This document shows positions 33,701 to 39,175 of a stretch of 64,000 bases of DNA, one piece after another. The stretch's first letter is position 1; every line of letters starts with the position of its first letter. The translations under genes and the position numbers were made by a program. Location of the stretch: contig NC_049986.1 in the NCBI RefSeq assembly GCF_000003815.2, positions 7,227,165 to 7,291,164 of the forward strand, given 5' to 3'. The notes beneath the pieces are model-generated. The model was not told where the DNA came from. It worked only from the letters and a program-made list of their open reading frames with translations, and ran no database searches. Origin of the DNA: Branchiostoma floridae (lineage: Eukaryota; Chordata; Leptocardii; Amphioxiformes; Branchiostomatidae).

Positions 33701-35304
33701 GTGTGGTCAGTCCTTCACTATGGTGTTCTCCTTCTACTCTCTAGTCCTCTTTATAATTTCCAGTTTGCTTTGATGTGTCGTTTCTTGGCAGAAGGGTGGG
33801 CGGGTGCAAGTCTGCCTCGGGTGGAATGGCACATCCTTTTTCTTTGTTTCCATTCATGAGTTGTTTCTTCTTATATTATGATGGTTTTCAGTTTGGTCTC
33901 TGTCTGTATTACTAAAACTGTTTGTATACCCAAAATAACAAAGGGCCTTTGGAAGGGGCTTTGGAAGGGCTGGGTTAAAAGGTCCGTCCATTGATCCATG
34001 GATCCATGGAAGAAAGCTGGCGTAAAGCCTTGCCTGGCGGCAAGGCAAAAAATAAACGGCTGCATGGACGCGAGTTTTTAGCGGTGAGAAATTCCCTTTT
34101 AACCAGCGGAACTGATATTAAAAGTTAGATTGATGATCCGAAAAATATATGTACTGTTGACGTTGGCAATTTGTTTCCATGATATAGGATAACTGTACTC
34201 AACATAGAATGAAAAATCTGCTGAAATTTCACGTAGCTTTATTGACCTCGTTCTACTATCAACTAGTCAAAATGGCCTTCAACATACTCTAGGCCGCTAC
34301 TGCAACAAATGGAAATTATCAGTCAATCTAAATAAGACAAAAATAATTGTATTTATCAAAAAGGGACATGTGTTTTTCAAATCTCAAATTCCACTTACTC
34401 AACAAAGACATAGAAATAGTTTCCTCTTGCTGCTATTTAGGAGTGGTGTTTACAGCTGGGTGCAATTTCACCACAGCAATGAAAGCACTACAAAGATATA
34501 ACAAACTTTAGCTATCGCCGAGCCATGACTAAACTAAGGATCAGCGATCACCCATTGGAAATTGAAGCTGGTAGATACAACCGAACTCCTCCTAATGATA
34601 GACTATGTATATTTTGCGATAAGAATCACATGCATGTAGAAAATGAAATACATTTTGTCCTAGAGTGTTCTCTGTACAATGATCTGCGCAATACATTCGT
34701 TAATGCTACACATGTAGATAGGAAATATTTACACATAACGAAAAAAGATATGTTCAAATATCTCATGTCATCATCTGAGCACGATATACTGGAAAATCTC
34801 TGTAAGTTCATCTTCAAATGTTTTAAGAAGAGAGAAGATGCATGTAAACTATAGTATATGTATAACTTTGCGTTTACTACCTTTTGTACCAAATTCACTG
34901 CATTTAGCCCCAATTGGGCATGAATATGCAATAAACTTTATTGTCATTGTCATTATAAACGCACCCATGTAAACCACGAATTATAACATAGAAGTCTATG
35001 GGAAGAAAAAACTCATTGATGAGCGGTTCAGTCATTACTCGACGCATTTGATGACTAGTCTTCCTGGACGACTTAATATATTGCTCAAGTCTTCATTTTT
35101 ACACACAAAAAAATGGTCTGCCACTAGCACTGTCATATGTTGATCAGAATGTGTTTTTTCAGAAATGATTCATGTTTGTTTTGCACGTTAGAGCAACTCT
35201 GGGCCGTCAAACAACTCATGCTACACTCGGAAATCATTCAAAAATCTACACTCACCGATCGAGGCGGTCAGCAGCAGAGCCGAGACAAGCACAATCCACC
35301 GCAT
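246..35304 (-). CDS. Secreted CTLD / Methyltransf_FA / VWD-C8-TIL mosaic protein, 13 exons, 3' end off the left edge
   Basis: I assembled this gene from splice junctions and domain continuity. Exons on the minus strand: 35256-35304, 19757-19905, 17299-17408, 10869-10996, 9848-10084, 9036-9227, 5303-5550, 4385-4522, 3596-3744, 2816-3077, 2369-2571, 1970-2039, 246-484. Every junction is GT/AG and phases match throughout. The product is about 725 residues so far: signal peptide 1-20, C-type lectin about 22-143, Methyltransf_FA-type domain about 147-286, VWD about 295-465, C8 about 490-555, TIL about 558-615, a cysteine-rich VWC/TILa-like piece 623-645, then a second VWD from about 650. The VWD-C8-TIL unit is that of zonadhesin, mucins and SCO-spondin, so an extracellular adhesive or mucus-type protein is likely. 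The frame breaks by one base inside the C8 exon. Last exons lie outside the window. Joining exon 1 to exon 2 over 15 kb rests on phase and signal peptide only. Confidence 0.8.
485..1969. other. Intron 12 of the mosaic gene
   Basis: No coding exon is recognisable. It is AT-rich, with a CA-rich stretch near 1050-1085 and one copy of a recurrent motif (GAGTTCGGAGACC...CTCCATGAAAT) at 1124-1158 that reappears elsewhere in the window. Confidence 0.6.
1970..2571 (-). CDS. Exons 11-12: TIL domain plus short VWC/TILa-like exon
   Basis: Exon 2369-2571 encodes a trypsin-inhibitor-like (TIL) module: MDCPANSHFSTCTSACPATC through CNLPCEEGCECDEGYVLSG to CVLQTNCGC, with the usual ten-cysteine spacing. Exon 1970-2039 encodes LGDVWQDDGEMCECLAEDTI and then VCE, matching the VWC/TILa strand that follows TIL in zonadhesin-type D assemblies. 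Junction phases are 1, 0 and 1. The TIL unit here is most likely structural, not a protease inhibitor. Confidence 0.85.
2816..3077 (-). CDS. Exon 10: C8 domain, with an apparent one-base frameshift
   Basis: The exon starts in phase with exon 9 (CQADRPTGEPPTEG) and reaches CDKSVPCGVLEI. The next conserved C8 block, SGPFAVCHGAVDPGTYLETC, lies in a different frame; the break falls at about 2988-3003. After it, the frame runs on through CATNGDFLCANLEAYYDSC to the donor at 2816/2815, matching exon 11. One missing base after the AGA at about 2995 would restore C8 continuity. This may be a sequencing or assembly error, a polymorphism or a real lesion. Confidence 0.7.
3088..3427. mobile_element. Foldback element with 12-bp target duplication at a splice acceptor
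   Basis: Arms at about 3120-3238 and 3322-3432 are inverted copies over roughly 110 bp. The insertion is bracketed by the 12-mer AACTGAGATGAA at 3076-3087 and 3428-3439. The left copy contains the acceptor CAG of exon 10, so the insertion duplicated the acceptor sequence itself. A diverged relative lies at about 10670-10830. No coding capacity. Confidence 0.7.
3596..5550 (-). CDS. Exons 7-9: first von Willebrand type D (VWD) domain
   Basis: Exons 5303-5550, 4385-4522 and 3596-3744 join in frame. The domain begins CSAWGDPHFTSFDG, followed by YDFQGPCRYTFTKDC. It continues through VELTELCVVILYNG and ends with VCGLCGNYNG (the CGLC motif) and a SDDKEMPDG acidic stretch like the D-domain Ca2+ loop. 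CGLC motifs in VWF and mucins are linked to disulfide multimerisation; whether that happens here is inference. The closest relative inside the window is exon 13 (246-484), a second VWD start with the same exon boundary. Confidence 0.88.
4035..4352 (-). repeat. tRNA-derived SINE
   Basis: On the minus strand, 4342-4324 contains an A-box-like GGCGCAGCGG and 4293-4283 contains a B-box-like AGTTCGAATCC, spaced as in a tRNA head. A long body follows, with segments such as GGAGGTCCCGTGTCTGGGAG. This organisation is typical of a pol III SINE. It sits in intron 8 of the mosaic gene (3745-4384). I cannot name the family. Confidence 0.65.
4590..4990 (+). pseudogene. LINE ORF2 C-terminal remnant
   Basis: Residues CPFCPKHIEDEFHFITEC with a following YASLRNELF match the cysteine-histidine knuckle at the end of many LINE ORF2 proteins. 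A related remnant is at 34525-34854. It lies in intron 7 of the mosaic gene and has no upstream reverse transcriptase, so it is a short 3' relic. Confidence 0.6.
5697..6150. mobile_element. Long-inverted-repeat (foldback) element
   Basis: The left end (CGGAATGCCGTCAG, TTCCTATTCCTGGCAATTCC, CATTCATAGTGT) is repeated inverted at the right end (GGAATGCCGCC, CTATTCCTGGCAATGCC, GATTCGTAGTGT when read on the minus strand). Arms are over 100 bp and diverged. No ORF of note. It lies in intron 6 of the mosaic gene. Confidence 0.6.
6151..8219. other. Intron 6, central part, no gene seen
   Basis: No exon or conserved domain was recognised. A diverged single copy of the repeat seen at 8220-8650 lies near 7540-7680. 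One copy of the recurrent motif (AAGAGTTCGTAGACCTC) lies near 6246. Confidence 0.5.
8220..8660. repeat. Tandem repeat, about 148-bp unit, three copies
   Basis: Units start near 8226, 8378 and 8524 at CAAGTTCAAA or similar. Each carries GGAGGCCCAAAATCA, a CCAAAAATCRTYGCRATCGC-like stretch, and in two copies CTGGAGATACA. Open frames across it are by-products of the repeat. Confidence 0.6.
9036..10084 (-). CDS. Exons 5-6: Methyltransf_FA-type (PF12248-like) domain
   Basis: Exons 9848-10084 and 9036-9227 encode about 142 residues with YRYRWNLPRL, FEFEVQATNDVHVALS, YEIVIGGWGNTQSVIRR and FWITWSPDGTIAVGRG. This is the family Pfam names farnesoic-acid methyltransferase (Methyltransf_FA), common in secreted invertebrate proteins. 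The name comes from one crustacean protein. I see no SAM-binding motif, so I read it as an extracellular beta-rich module, not an enzyme. Phases are 1 at both flanks, which would allow the module to be shuffled as a unit. Confidence 0.75.
9404..9439 (+). ncRNA. Hammerhead-ribozyme-like motif (weak)
   Basis: The order is CTGAGGA (matches CUGANGA), one extra A, a perfect 7-bp hairpin GATGTCT-AAC-AGACATC, then GAAA, C, and the cleavage-type triplet GTC followed by AGC, which can pair with GCT before the first box. This resembles the minimal hammerheads known from Penelope-like elements. The extra A between box 1 and stem II, and only 3 bp of stem I, make activity doubtful. Confidence 0.3.
9768..9799. 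repeat. (CA)n microsatellite
   Basis: Uninterrupted CA dinucleotides just downstream of exon 5 of the mosaic gene, in intron 5. Confidence 0.9.
10670..10830. repeat. Diverged copy of the 3.1-3.4 kb foldback family
   Basis: Read on the minus strand this segment shares GAAGAG.TTCATCAGTCACGT and further blocks in the same order with 3087-3260. It lies in intron 4, about 40 nt from exon 4. Confidence 0.5.
10869..19905 (-). CDS. Exons 2-4: C-type lectin domain, mannose-type
   Basis: Exons 19757-19905, 17299-17408 and 10869-10996 form one complete C-type lectin domain. Visible landmarks are CPDGWLGYQQSCY at the start, the WxGL-like core (YWFGLSD), GWQWADG, the EPN motif in NWGPNEPNN, and WND in GLWNDQSC, ending with GYICEKP. 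EPN plus WND is the known signature of Ca2+-dependent binding of mannose, fucose or GlcNAc-type sugars, so sugar binding is a reasonable inference. The intron phases (0 and 2) divide the domain into three. Intron 3 (10997-17298) is stretched by a satellite array and intron 2 (17409-19756) by a DNA transposon. Confidence 0.85.
11100..11475 (+). pseudogene. LINE 3' relic
   Basis: A conceptual translation gives RNQNSYTVPKAKTERLRRSF followed by VHAAVRLYND, the conserved closing segment of many non-LTR ORF2 proteins. It ends with AATAAATAAATAG. It is 5'-truncated and lies in intron 3. Confidence 0.55.
13290..13690 (+). pseudogene. CR1/Jockey-type ORF2 C-terminal relic inside the satellite
   Basis: Residues IEAVQKRAARFVANDNRY, LGWPTLSDRRKRARL and TILYKAINSLVAIP match the C-terminal domain of CR1/Jockey-group reverse transcriptases. 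A stop follows at about 13524, and recognisable coding continues in another frame (WNSLLPHL). Inactive. Confidence 0.75.
13775..15740 (+). pseudogene. Degenerate 5'-truncated LINE with reverse transcriptase, inserted in a satellite monomer
   Basis: Frame-shifted and stop-containing translation shows GPDGLPLDFYKLFW, RPISLLNTDYKIL, DQCAYIKGCF, QLQRGIRQGCPLSALLF and QVADDTTVF (a VADD catalytic box), in the order of an L1/Tx1-like reverse transcriptase. A C-terminal knuckle CVKCDCIEDYEHLFFKC follows at about 15490. The 3' end is AATAAAGCC...TTTTAAAAAAAG at about 15702-15738. The satellite sequence GTTCTGACTGGA is found on both sides, as expected of a target duplication. Confidence 0.75.
18140..19035. 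mobile_element. PIF/Harbinger-like non-autonomous DNA transposon
   Basis: Terminal inverted repeats TGCCTAGGTTACACATAGCC at the left and its complement at the right end are nearly perfect over more than 30 bp. They are flanked by TAA on both sides (18137-18139 and 19036-19038), the 3-bp TWA duplication typical of PIF/Harbinger. The interior is rich in GTCGGCTGGYGTTCGG sub-repeats in both orientations and has no transposase. It lies in intron 2 of the mosaic gene. Confidence 0.75.
20100..20960. repeat. Dispersed repeat, copy 1
   Basis: Contains GTTTGTCTGTCTGTGTACAAG, GGCTGGATGGATTGGTTT-like and GATGAAAGCTGGAAGTGATT blocks in the same order as 43725-44350. No coding potential. It lies in the long intron 1 of the mosaic gene. 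Confidence 0.65.
20961..22255. other. Intron 1 segment, no gene seen
   Basis: AT-rich, no recognisable exon. A short copy of the recurrent motif lies inverted near 21546-21570. Confidence 0.5.
22256..23505 (-). pseudogene. Non-LTR reverse transcriptase fragment flanked by 36-bp direct repeats
   Basis: A continuous frame from about 23518 to 22271 encodes a reverse transcriptase: WKTGSIVKIPKKG, LRRISAAID, EQAGFRKGRSCTDH, VVFIDFEKAFDSLHRDSL, GVKQGCILSPQLFSLAIDW, then LDYADGLGLL. The catalytic YADD box reads YADG, which should abolish activity. Endonuclease and N-terminus are missing. Near-identical 36-bp direct repeats (34 of 36) flank it at 22256-22291 and 23470-23505. The first residues of the open frame come from that repeat and the start codon is not meaningful. 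It lies in intron 1. Confidence 0.8.
23765..24155. repeat. Dispersed MITE-like repeat, copy 1
   Basis: Shares blocks ACTCAAAACAATGGTC, GACTATAGACTCTACTC and CGTTCATTTTCTAATCGG-like sequence with 25490-25805 and 47635-48055. Ends with TGTACTGTACCGGTCCC. The preceding 100 bp (from about 23640) also recurs at 35998-36100. Confidence 0.6.
24900..25420. repeat. Degenerate minisatellite-like region
   Basis: Variants of GGCCGATTCCTGGGCGGCTC recur many times with drifted spacing. The open minus-strand frames here are compositional by-products. Confidence 0.5.
25490..25805. repeat. Dispersed MITE-like repeat, copy 2 (internal part)
   Basis: Same order of blocks as 23765-24155, including AAAACCATGGTCAATTTCGC and GACTATAGACTCTACTCGAC. 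Terminal part missing. Confidence 0.6.
25806..26942. other. Intron 1 segment, no gene seen
   Basis: No exon or repeat family was recognised up to the assembly gap. Confidence 0.45.
26943..27838. other. Assembly gap (896 N)
   Basis: Run of N. Any reading frame spanning it is meaningless. It lies just left of the full-length LINE, so part of the LINE 5' region may be missing. Confidence 0.99.
28223..30112 (+). CDS. LINE ORF1: nucleic-acid-binding protein with three CCHC knuckles
   Basis: 629 residues. The first ~155 residues look like an RNA-binding (RRM-like) region. Three zinc knuckles occur at about 159-210: CLRCNQEGHESANC, CNKCQSIGHLAMDC and CLSCRAEGHTARRC. A Ser/Pro-rich linker with an internal duplication (SPVAVVEPSEDVLSEAAPSL and SPVAVVEPSGDLLSEAAPSL) follows at about 300-350. 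Near the C-terminus two C2H2-like units occur (CDELLHSFRSLKSHLAKAH and CSRFFKTTMLCLKHLYNVH, about 560-613). The role is binding LINE RNA in the ribonucleoprotein, by analogy with Tx1-type ORF1. The start codon follows in-frame stops. Confidence 0.85.
   Translation: MKRPLSIKVAVYRDRLTYEQVFTLLSEVSAPMSSIQAVQSLGPNSFDVSFSSVHERTLYAGKLSGLDAVDVSSYAAAEIIVTATRIPYELDDNYVRNWLNQYCAVITSRMVTYRDRPTIKNGNRQYKVVLKPGCNIPSAWKMFDGRMVFFRYVGQPRTCLRCNQEGHESANCAVTFCNKCQSIGHLAMDCTNDVVCLSCRAEGHTARRCPLSFANRIKMGASWAKSQELPAGVSQVREHHDGGVPQAVNKPDRSELAHVSDAESDVSDPVSPPGHPGSVDPGTSSAVKSDVSSPVAESEVSPPVAVVEPSEDVLSEAAPSLTKFSPVAVVEPSGDLLSEAAPSLAKPGLSSSSSEQVPSTSAAPVPAPRARSQRRRRKAASPIRPVTRRYMCQGCELDYTITLEVVSCHQCKADITPESALLAFCEGPVCQSDNRLFLCQSCHDGNSDIADKDSRKRGRGDSSEGSASAKTLSKGKKIRKEPDSDSSLVIEEFPSESLRSVDGNESDSTVGSRSLIIDEDTSDASQAPSPDLVAKARAIVISSDLYKNKAVFVCNQFISHGCDELLHSFRSLKSHLAKAHGISGDIVPCKVGNCSRFFKTTMLCLKHLYNVHPQFVNRIGVEGIDDLYH
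30127..33621 (+). CDS. LINE ORF2: APE endonuclease plus reverse transcriptase, with an internal gap
   Basis: 1164 codons including 110 N at 33041-33150. The endonuclease occupies about residues 12-240: TLNVCGLRS, LQECHVSS, LCGDFNCV and FTDHDCVSLS show the catalytic Asn, Glu, Asp and His positions. Reverse transcriptase motifs follow: NRRPISLLNCDYEIL, SLDQAKAFDRV, RGVRQGCPMSPLLYAISLEP and QYADDNSAIV, with the catalytic YADD near residue 703. A C-terminal knuckle CPRRNCRDTETVTHAIWSC follows the gap. Function is nicking the target and priming reverse transcription. The frame is intact on both sides of the gap, but gap length may not be exact. Confidence 0.9.
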   Translation: MLFDIPSLCSLMVLIATLNVCGLRSPQKRRQVFGFCRQHKFDVVCLQECHVSSTSEAVLWEKEWGGQAFWALGSSQSRGVGILLSPSFNFDVVKKSCDDSGRVVCVVLSDGARNFKVCNMYAPNISAERTGFFKNLYKFLSGAEPLILCGDFNCVEDVDIDKRGGNPAHGSGGSTVLKDICADFNVHDSWRHENPSKKVFTWRQPTKGIACRLDRFYSSKYLVVSNYCFLPAYFTDHDCVSLSILPDVKKKPGLWKCNVSILKRDKVLNDFKLAFNNWKTLKPGFPSLRAWWDDVKARTRSLLIRISCELARERRESMFTLNNELVDLTNKMNDGASSADILRRYECTKSSLSELSAEEARGAFVRSRVKQFVEGEKCTSYFVSQASSRSRQRRISSVRDSTGRVVQDDEEILDVFKLFYEDLFSAEPIDKCEANNLCNNLEGSLDPDEVSSLEGPLSLDELWAALRSMENNKSPGSDGLPKEFYVAFWDVIAGDLLSVFEEVFSSGELSQSQSFGVITLLPKKGDPLDPKNRRPISLLNCDYEILAKVLNNRLKMVAASVISPDQTCGIPGRSIQCNLLLMRDIITYVNMNNFDCAIISLDQAKAFDRVNIDFLHLTLAKMGFGPVFRKWVAILYHNITSAVLVNGSLSSSFSLSRGVRQGCPMSPLLYAISLEPFAATVRADAAIHGLRLPGGREVKISQYADDNSAIVTTDESIRRLFAVIDMYNRGSGSLLNLDKCMGLWLGSWRKRLDCPKNFKWTSVSIRLLGGTFGSVNMPLVNWRERQAKFEAVLRRWDSFSLSFAGKVVVVNNLALSTLWYIAPVFSPPESVVKDITRAVFKFFWSSRAELVSRKTVMLPLDKGGWDLIDFGVKANCFYCRPFTNILDRPDLPWVQLAKYWLVFFARRFEPSSWSNSSPHSPEAPPHYSLMRKLTLEFVNASASKTCDKICTVQSLYKAAILARSHTPSACFXXXXXXXXXXXXXXXXXXXXXXXXXXXXXXXXXXXXXNYLTCSIWHRTPSPLCPRRNCRDTETVTHAIWSCGEVLLTWTWVEGFIRRWVVSSFRVSRAVALYGVMSSTLKKCKRDVCTYILAVARSKIWWSRCQALFDNNFVSHIELVSLIKEALRFKLKMEFVRLGSESFLAEWCQSVRWASVRTGVLVLRF
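33041..33150. other. Assembly gap (110 N) inside LINE ORF2
   Basis: Run of N between the reverse transcriptase and the C-terminal knuckle of ORF2. Confidence 0.99.
34255..34955 (+). pseudogene. 5'-truncated LINE 3' fragment
   Basis: The region 34275-34500 translates with shifts to GRYCNKWKLSVNLNKTKI and CYLGVVFTAG, the end of a reverse transcriptase. After a deletion, 34525-34854 gives the open segment MTKLRISDHPLEIEAGRYNR and the knuckle CIFCDKNHMHVENEIHFVLEC. The 3' tail ends GCAATAAACTTTATTGTCAT. Inactive. Related to the short relic at 4590. Confidence 0.75.
35256..35304 (-). CDS. Exon 1 of the mosaic gene: start codon and signal peptide
   Basis: ATG at 35304-35302 opens a 16-codon exon encoding MRWIVLVSALLLTASI, a typical hydrophobic signal peptide. 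It ends in phase 1 before a GTGAG donor. Joining it to the acceptor at 19906-19907 gives VSSQTCPDGW, a natural signal-cleavage region running straight into the lectin domain. The exon is too short for simple ORF listing. The link to exon 2 is inferred; an unseen 5' noncoding exon is possible. Confidence 0.65.
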
Positions 35305-35876
35305 GCTTTTGACGTCACTGTCAGAACAAAAATACGTGTTAAACATCCAACAGAGGCAAATTGGATTAAAAATATGTAATAACTATGTATATTTGAAAGA
35401 TTGTGCATATCCTCAAAGCGGTTGTTACTCTTCTAGAACTTGAACGAACGTATAAACATACATTAGAATGCTAGACTTGCATTGAAAACGGTCATATAAA
35501 CTTTGCCAGTCAGAGCGAGTGTGCACATTTCTTCTTACCGTAGGTGGTGTGTTCAGGAATGTAGTCGAAGTAGATCAAACTTTGGGGCCGGTGGTCAGAA
35601 CCAGTGTCAGTTCTGCGGCGCCCCAACAAAATTCTCCTCACTCCAAACAGAACACGATCTGAAGCCGTCGAGAGACGACGTCGAAATGCGCCAGCGTGCA
35701 GGGTGTGTGGGCGGATATGTCGTCTCAAATCTGAGCCGTTGCCATTGGTCCAAGCATGACGAAATCGCCTCTCCGCCAATCAGTGTCGGCCAGCTCAACG
35801 TTGCCATATTGCCGCGAGTACGGAAACTGCGAAACTTCCCTGAATCGTGACAATGGCGATGTCCCAACGAATCTGT

Positions 35877-36245
35877 GCAGGTGCCTGCCACATCGTACGT
35901 TCCCCTTTGTTGTCAGTAAACAACATCGATCCTAATGTTTTTGCTGATGTCTTTGATCTGAGCGCTGTTAATGAGCACATATATGACGTAGATTGAAACA
36001 AGTATCGGAAAACAGATAACTAATGTCATAGAATGCCAAAGTAATATAAAATCAAAGAATAAGAACAAAGAACAAAAATGAAAAAAAATCTATTGTTGGC
36101 AAAGGTGGGTACCAGCTACCCTCACTCATGAAAATGGCGATGTTACACTGCTCTGTGCATGTGCCTGACACATCGTACGTTCCCCTTTGTTGTCAGTAAA
36201 CAGCATCGATCCTAATGTTTTCGCTGATGTCTTTGATCTGAGTAT
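35877..36245. repeat. Direct repeat pair of about 90 bp
   Basis: TGCCACATCGTACGTTCCCC / ACATCGTACGTTCCCCTTTG and the following TTGTCAGTAAACARCATCGA and TGCTGATGTCTTTGATCTGA recur at 35877-35968 and 36158-36245. The intervening piece (35998-36100) matches 23640-23740, so a transposable element probably inserted between and duplicated flanking sequence. Confidence 0.6.
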
Positions 36246-36739
36246 GTTTAACTTTGATCGGAGCGGTTCGGCAACTTTCTCGTACCAGAGGGATAAACTC
36301 CTTATAATAGAGCACATTAGTAGCACAACCGACCAGCAAGCATACATAAGGTAACTAAAACAACAAAGCAACAACAATAGCGGTGTCTCATATGTGCAAT
36401 ATCTGTCTATGGCATTGCCTCGTGTCCTGATTTTTAGGTCAGTATCTGTGTTCAAAACTAGCATGACTAATATGTCACTGTTTGTACTGACGACAATGAA
36501 ACGTCAATATATTCAACGCAGTATCCGTGTTCAAAAGTAAGAACAATAACAGTACATCTGAAAGAATTGATTTTGCATATTTTGGCAACGTTTACAACTG
36601 AATAACAGAAAACAAGACGACGTCAATCATACGTTTCATAGATGTTATCACTGAAAGTTCGTTGTACTTTCTTGTACAGTTTTACAAGACATCTTCATTT
36701 CACAACCCTGTCATACAGAGATATCTAATATGCATGTAT

Positions 36740-37003
36740 ATGAATGTGTGTGACTGCGTGTGTGTGTGTTGTGTGTCTACGTGTGTGCGTGTTGTGTATG
36801 TGTGTATTGTGTGTGTGTGTGTGTGAGTGTATTTGTGTGTGTGTGTGTATGTGTGTGTGTGTGTATGTGTGTGTGTGTGAGTGTATTTGTGTGTGTGTGT
36901 GTGTATGTGTGTGTGTGTGAGTGTATTTGTGTGTGTGTGTGTGTATGTGTGTGTGTGTGTGTGAGTGTGTGTGTGTGTGAATGTGTGTGTGAGTGAGTGT
37001 ATT
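36740..37003. repeat. (TG)n microsatellite with higher-order units
   Basis: TG dinucleotides interrupted regularly by TGAGTGTATTTG and TGTATG, forming an approximately 50-bp higher-order repeat. The long open frames over it are artefacts. Confidence 0.9.
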
Positions 37004-38009
37004 TTGTGCGTGGGCGATGAAAATTGATGCGCACGCGGATGCAATACAAGACATCAGGGCCATCCTTCTTCCTATACATATAGAAGGAAAAAAAGTCAAT
37101 GTAGAAAAATCTGAAAAGTTAAGGCGTGAACAAGGCACCAACTCTGCTAAAAATGGGGTACCTTATGAATGACCTTATGAATGACCGAAATTTGAATCTT
37201 CATATGCACTATCAAACCAGCAGTAGTCATATCAAAGAAAATTATCCTATGGTTTGGTTTGAAAGAACGAGACGGAGTTCATGGAGTTCAAAGGTAAACG
37301 TTGAAAACAGGACATAAAGTTTACATCCGTTTAACATTGTCTTATCAGTTATCACCATTAGGTGACCTCAACACGACGGACAAAAACAAGTTGCCTATTG
37401 ATAATTCGTGGACTTATTCGTAAGGTAACGGTTTTATGGAAAATTGAGCCATGTTGAAAATGCAACTGACCGCGTGACGTACCATCACTTATTTTTATTT
37501 GTTTGATGGCGACTCTCTCGTCCTTCTGTATTCACAAGTTCCTTTCCACTCAACTTTGTCTTCAAAGATGTTTTCAAAAATCTTTAAAATCCTCCTCCAC
37601 AAAGCAACAAATTTGTATACAGCAAGAAATTGAATATAGGAAAGGACACTGACTTTTTTTTACCTTTGACCTAACTTCCTGTTCGAGTACCTAGCTTGTG
37701 AAAACCAGTGATGGCATTTTGACCTCCAAGTCAACCTTCACTTCAGTCGGTGGAGACACACCCGTATGGACGAACATGTGTCATTGTTCGTTAATTGCCA
37801 TCAGAAACAGTGGCAAAGCTGGGAAGGGGACAGATGTACATCACTCGTTCTCATTGAAATGTCGAAAATTGCATTTTTTTGGTCGAAAAATAAATCGGCT
37901 TTATTTTCAGTGAAAACTAAGTGGTTGTTTAGGAAAATTCCTCTTTTAACCATAGCCAAAAAATGGCAACTTATTATTTTCGGTCCCATTGGTAATGCAT
38001 TATAGGGCA

Positions 38010-38386
38010 TGTAACAAACGTTACCGGTAACGTTTGTTACAACAGTAGACTTTACCCTGTTTTCTTCGAAAGGACTCATTTTATTGACTACATCATTTAG
38101 GTATAAGTGGGCGTCCCTAGGAACATTTAAAAAGTGGGCAGCTTTTTTACACCAGGTCAAATAGAAAGCTTAGACAGTATCGAACAATGGTAACGTTTGT
38201 TACAGTCATTTCTGTACAACATTTTGTTAAGCAAGGTGCGATACAAATGACAGTCAACAACCCTTTCTTGTTTCTTTAGAAAGCCAGAAAAACTGTACAG
38301 CGTCACAAAAACGGTCATTTCTAGTCTTATCCGTGGATAATATAACCTTGGCAACCATCGTTCTCATGGTGGTAACGTTTGTTACA
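38010..38386. mobile_element. Palindrome and nested inverted-repeat cluster
   Basis: 38010-38041 is a perfect 32-bp palindrome made of TGTAACAAACGTTACC and its complement. The complement GGTAACGTTTGTTACA occurs again at 38189-38204 and 38371-38386. Paired with the left 16-mer these define nested intervals of 195 and 377 bp bounded by 16-bp inverted repeats, as nested MITEs would. Confidence 0.55.
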
Positions 38387-39175
38387 GAATCTGGCGACAG
38401 GCATAAACCACCTCACATAGCCTCCAAGATCAGTGACAGGAGCGATCTGACGTGATCGTTTAGAGGGCCTGGTCAGCTGGTTTCACCTACCGAACAATCA
38501 TTCTGGGAACTGAATTGTTACATTTTTGGCTTCTATTTGAATTCTTCGTTTCTTCTCAGGCGACAGCCATTTTTTAGGGGGTGAAATCCCACCCGTGGCT
38601 ATAATAATCTTCTAAGCCATCACCAATACGAATTTTGCTGTGCATCTTTTGTAAAACATTACTGGGGTTGTGGAAAAATGAAGGAACCAGTGATGTTGTC
38701 TATAATTTGCTCCATTTCAAGGCCTGAAGTCAGGCGACAGCATTTCGACATTAAAATGAGAACGAGCCACATGTGTTTGTGTGTGGATAGTCTTCAGCAC
38801 CAGGGACAAACTCGAAATATACTACTACTTGTACTGGCATGTGCTCCCCTTAAGCAACAGGATATATACAGTGGGTTGAAATCAACAGCAAAGTAAGTCA
38901 TTTCATTCATATTATTTCACCAGGACAGAAAAGTAAGGTACACTTAGGTAGCTTACATCTGCTGACGTCGAATTTGAAGATTTTAACTAAAAATTTTGTT
39001 TTCAGTATTTTTTTTGTCTGTACTGTGGGTCTGACTGTCCCAGCCTTGACTATCTGCCATATTTGCGCCCTCGGGCGATAGGGAATGGTTCACTATATTC
39101 TTGTCGAACTGGTTACGGGTCAAATTTGAAAAGTGAAGGACGCGAAAGCCGAGGACTGGGTCAAACTTGAACAAG

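Larger units (their letters stand above)
35305..39175. other. Intergenic region between divergent genes
   Basis: Separates the minus-strand mosaic gene (start 35304) from the plus-strand kinase gene (start 39176), so it should hold both promoters. No TATA box or other element is convincing. It contains direct repeats (35877-35968 and 36158-36245), a TG microsatellite and a palindrome cluster, listed separately. Confidence 0.5.

Noticed and set aside
36700-37141. His/Thr-rich and Cys/Val-rich proteins
   Set aside because: Translations of a TG/CA microsatellite in different frames; no independent coding evidence.
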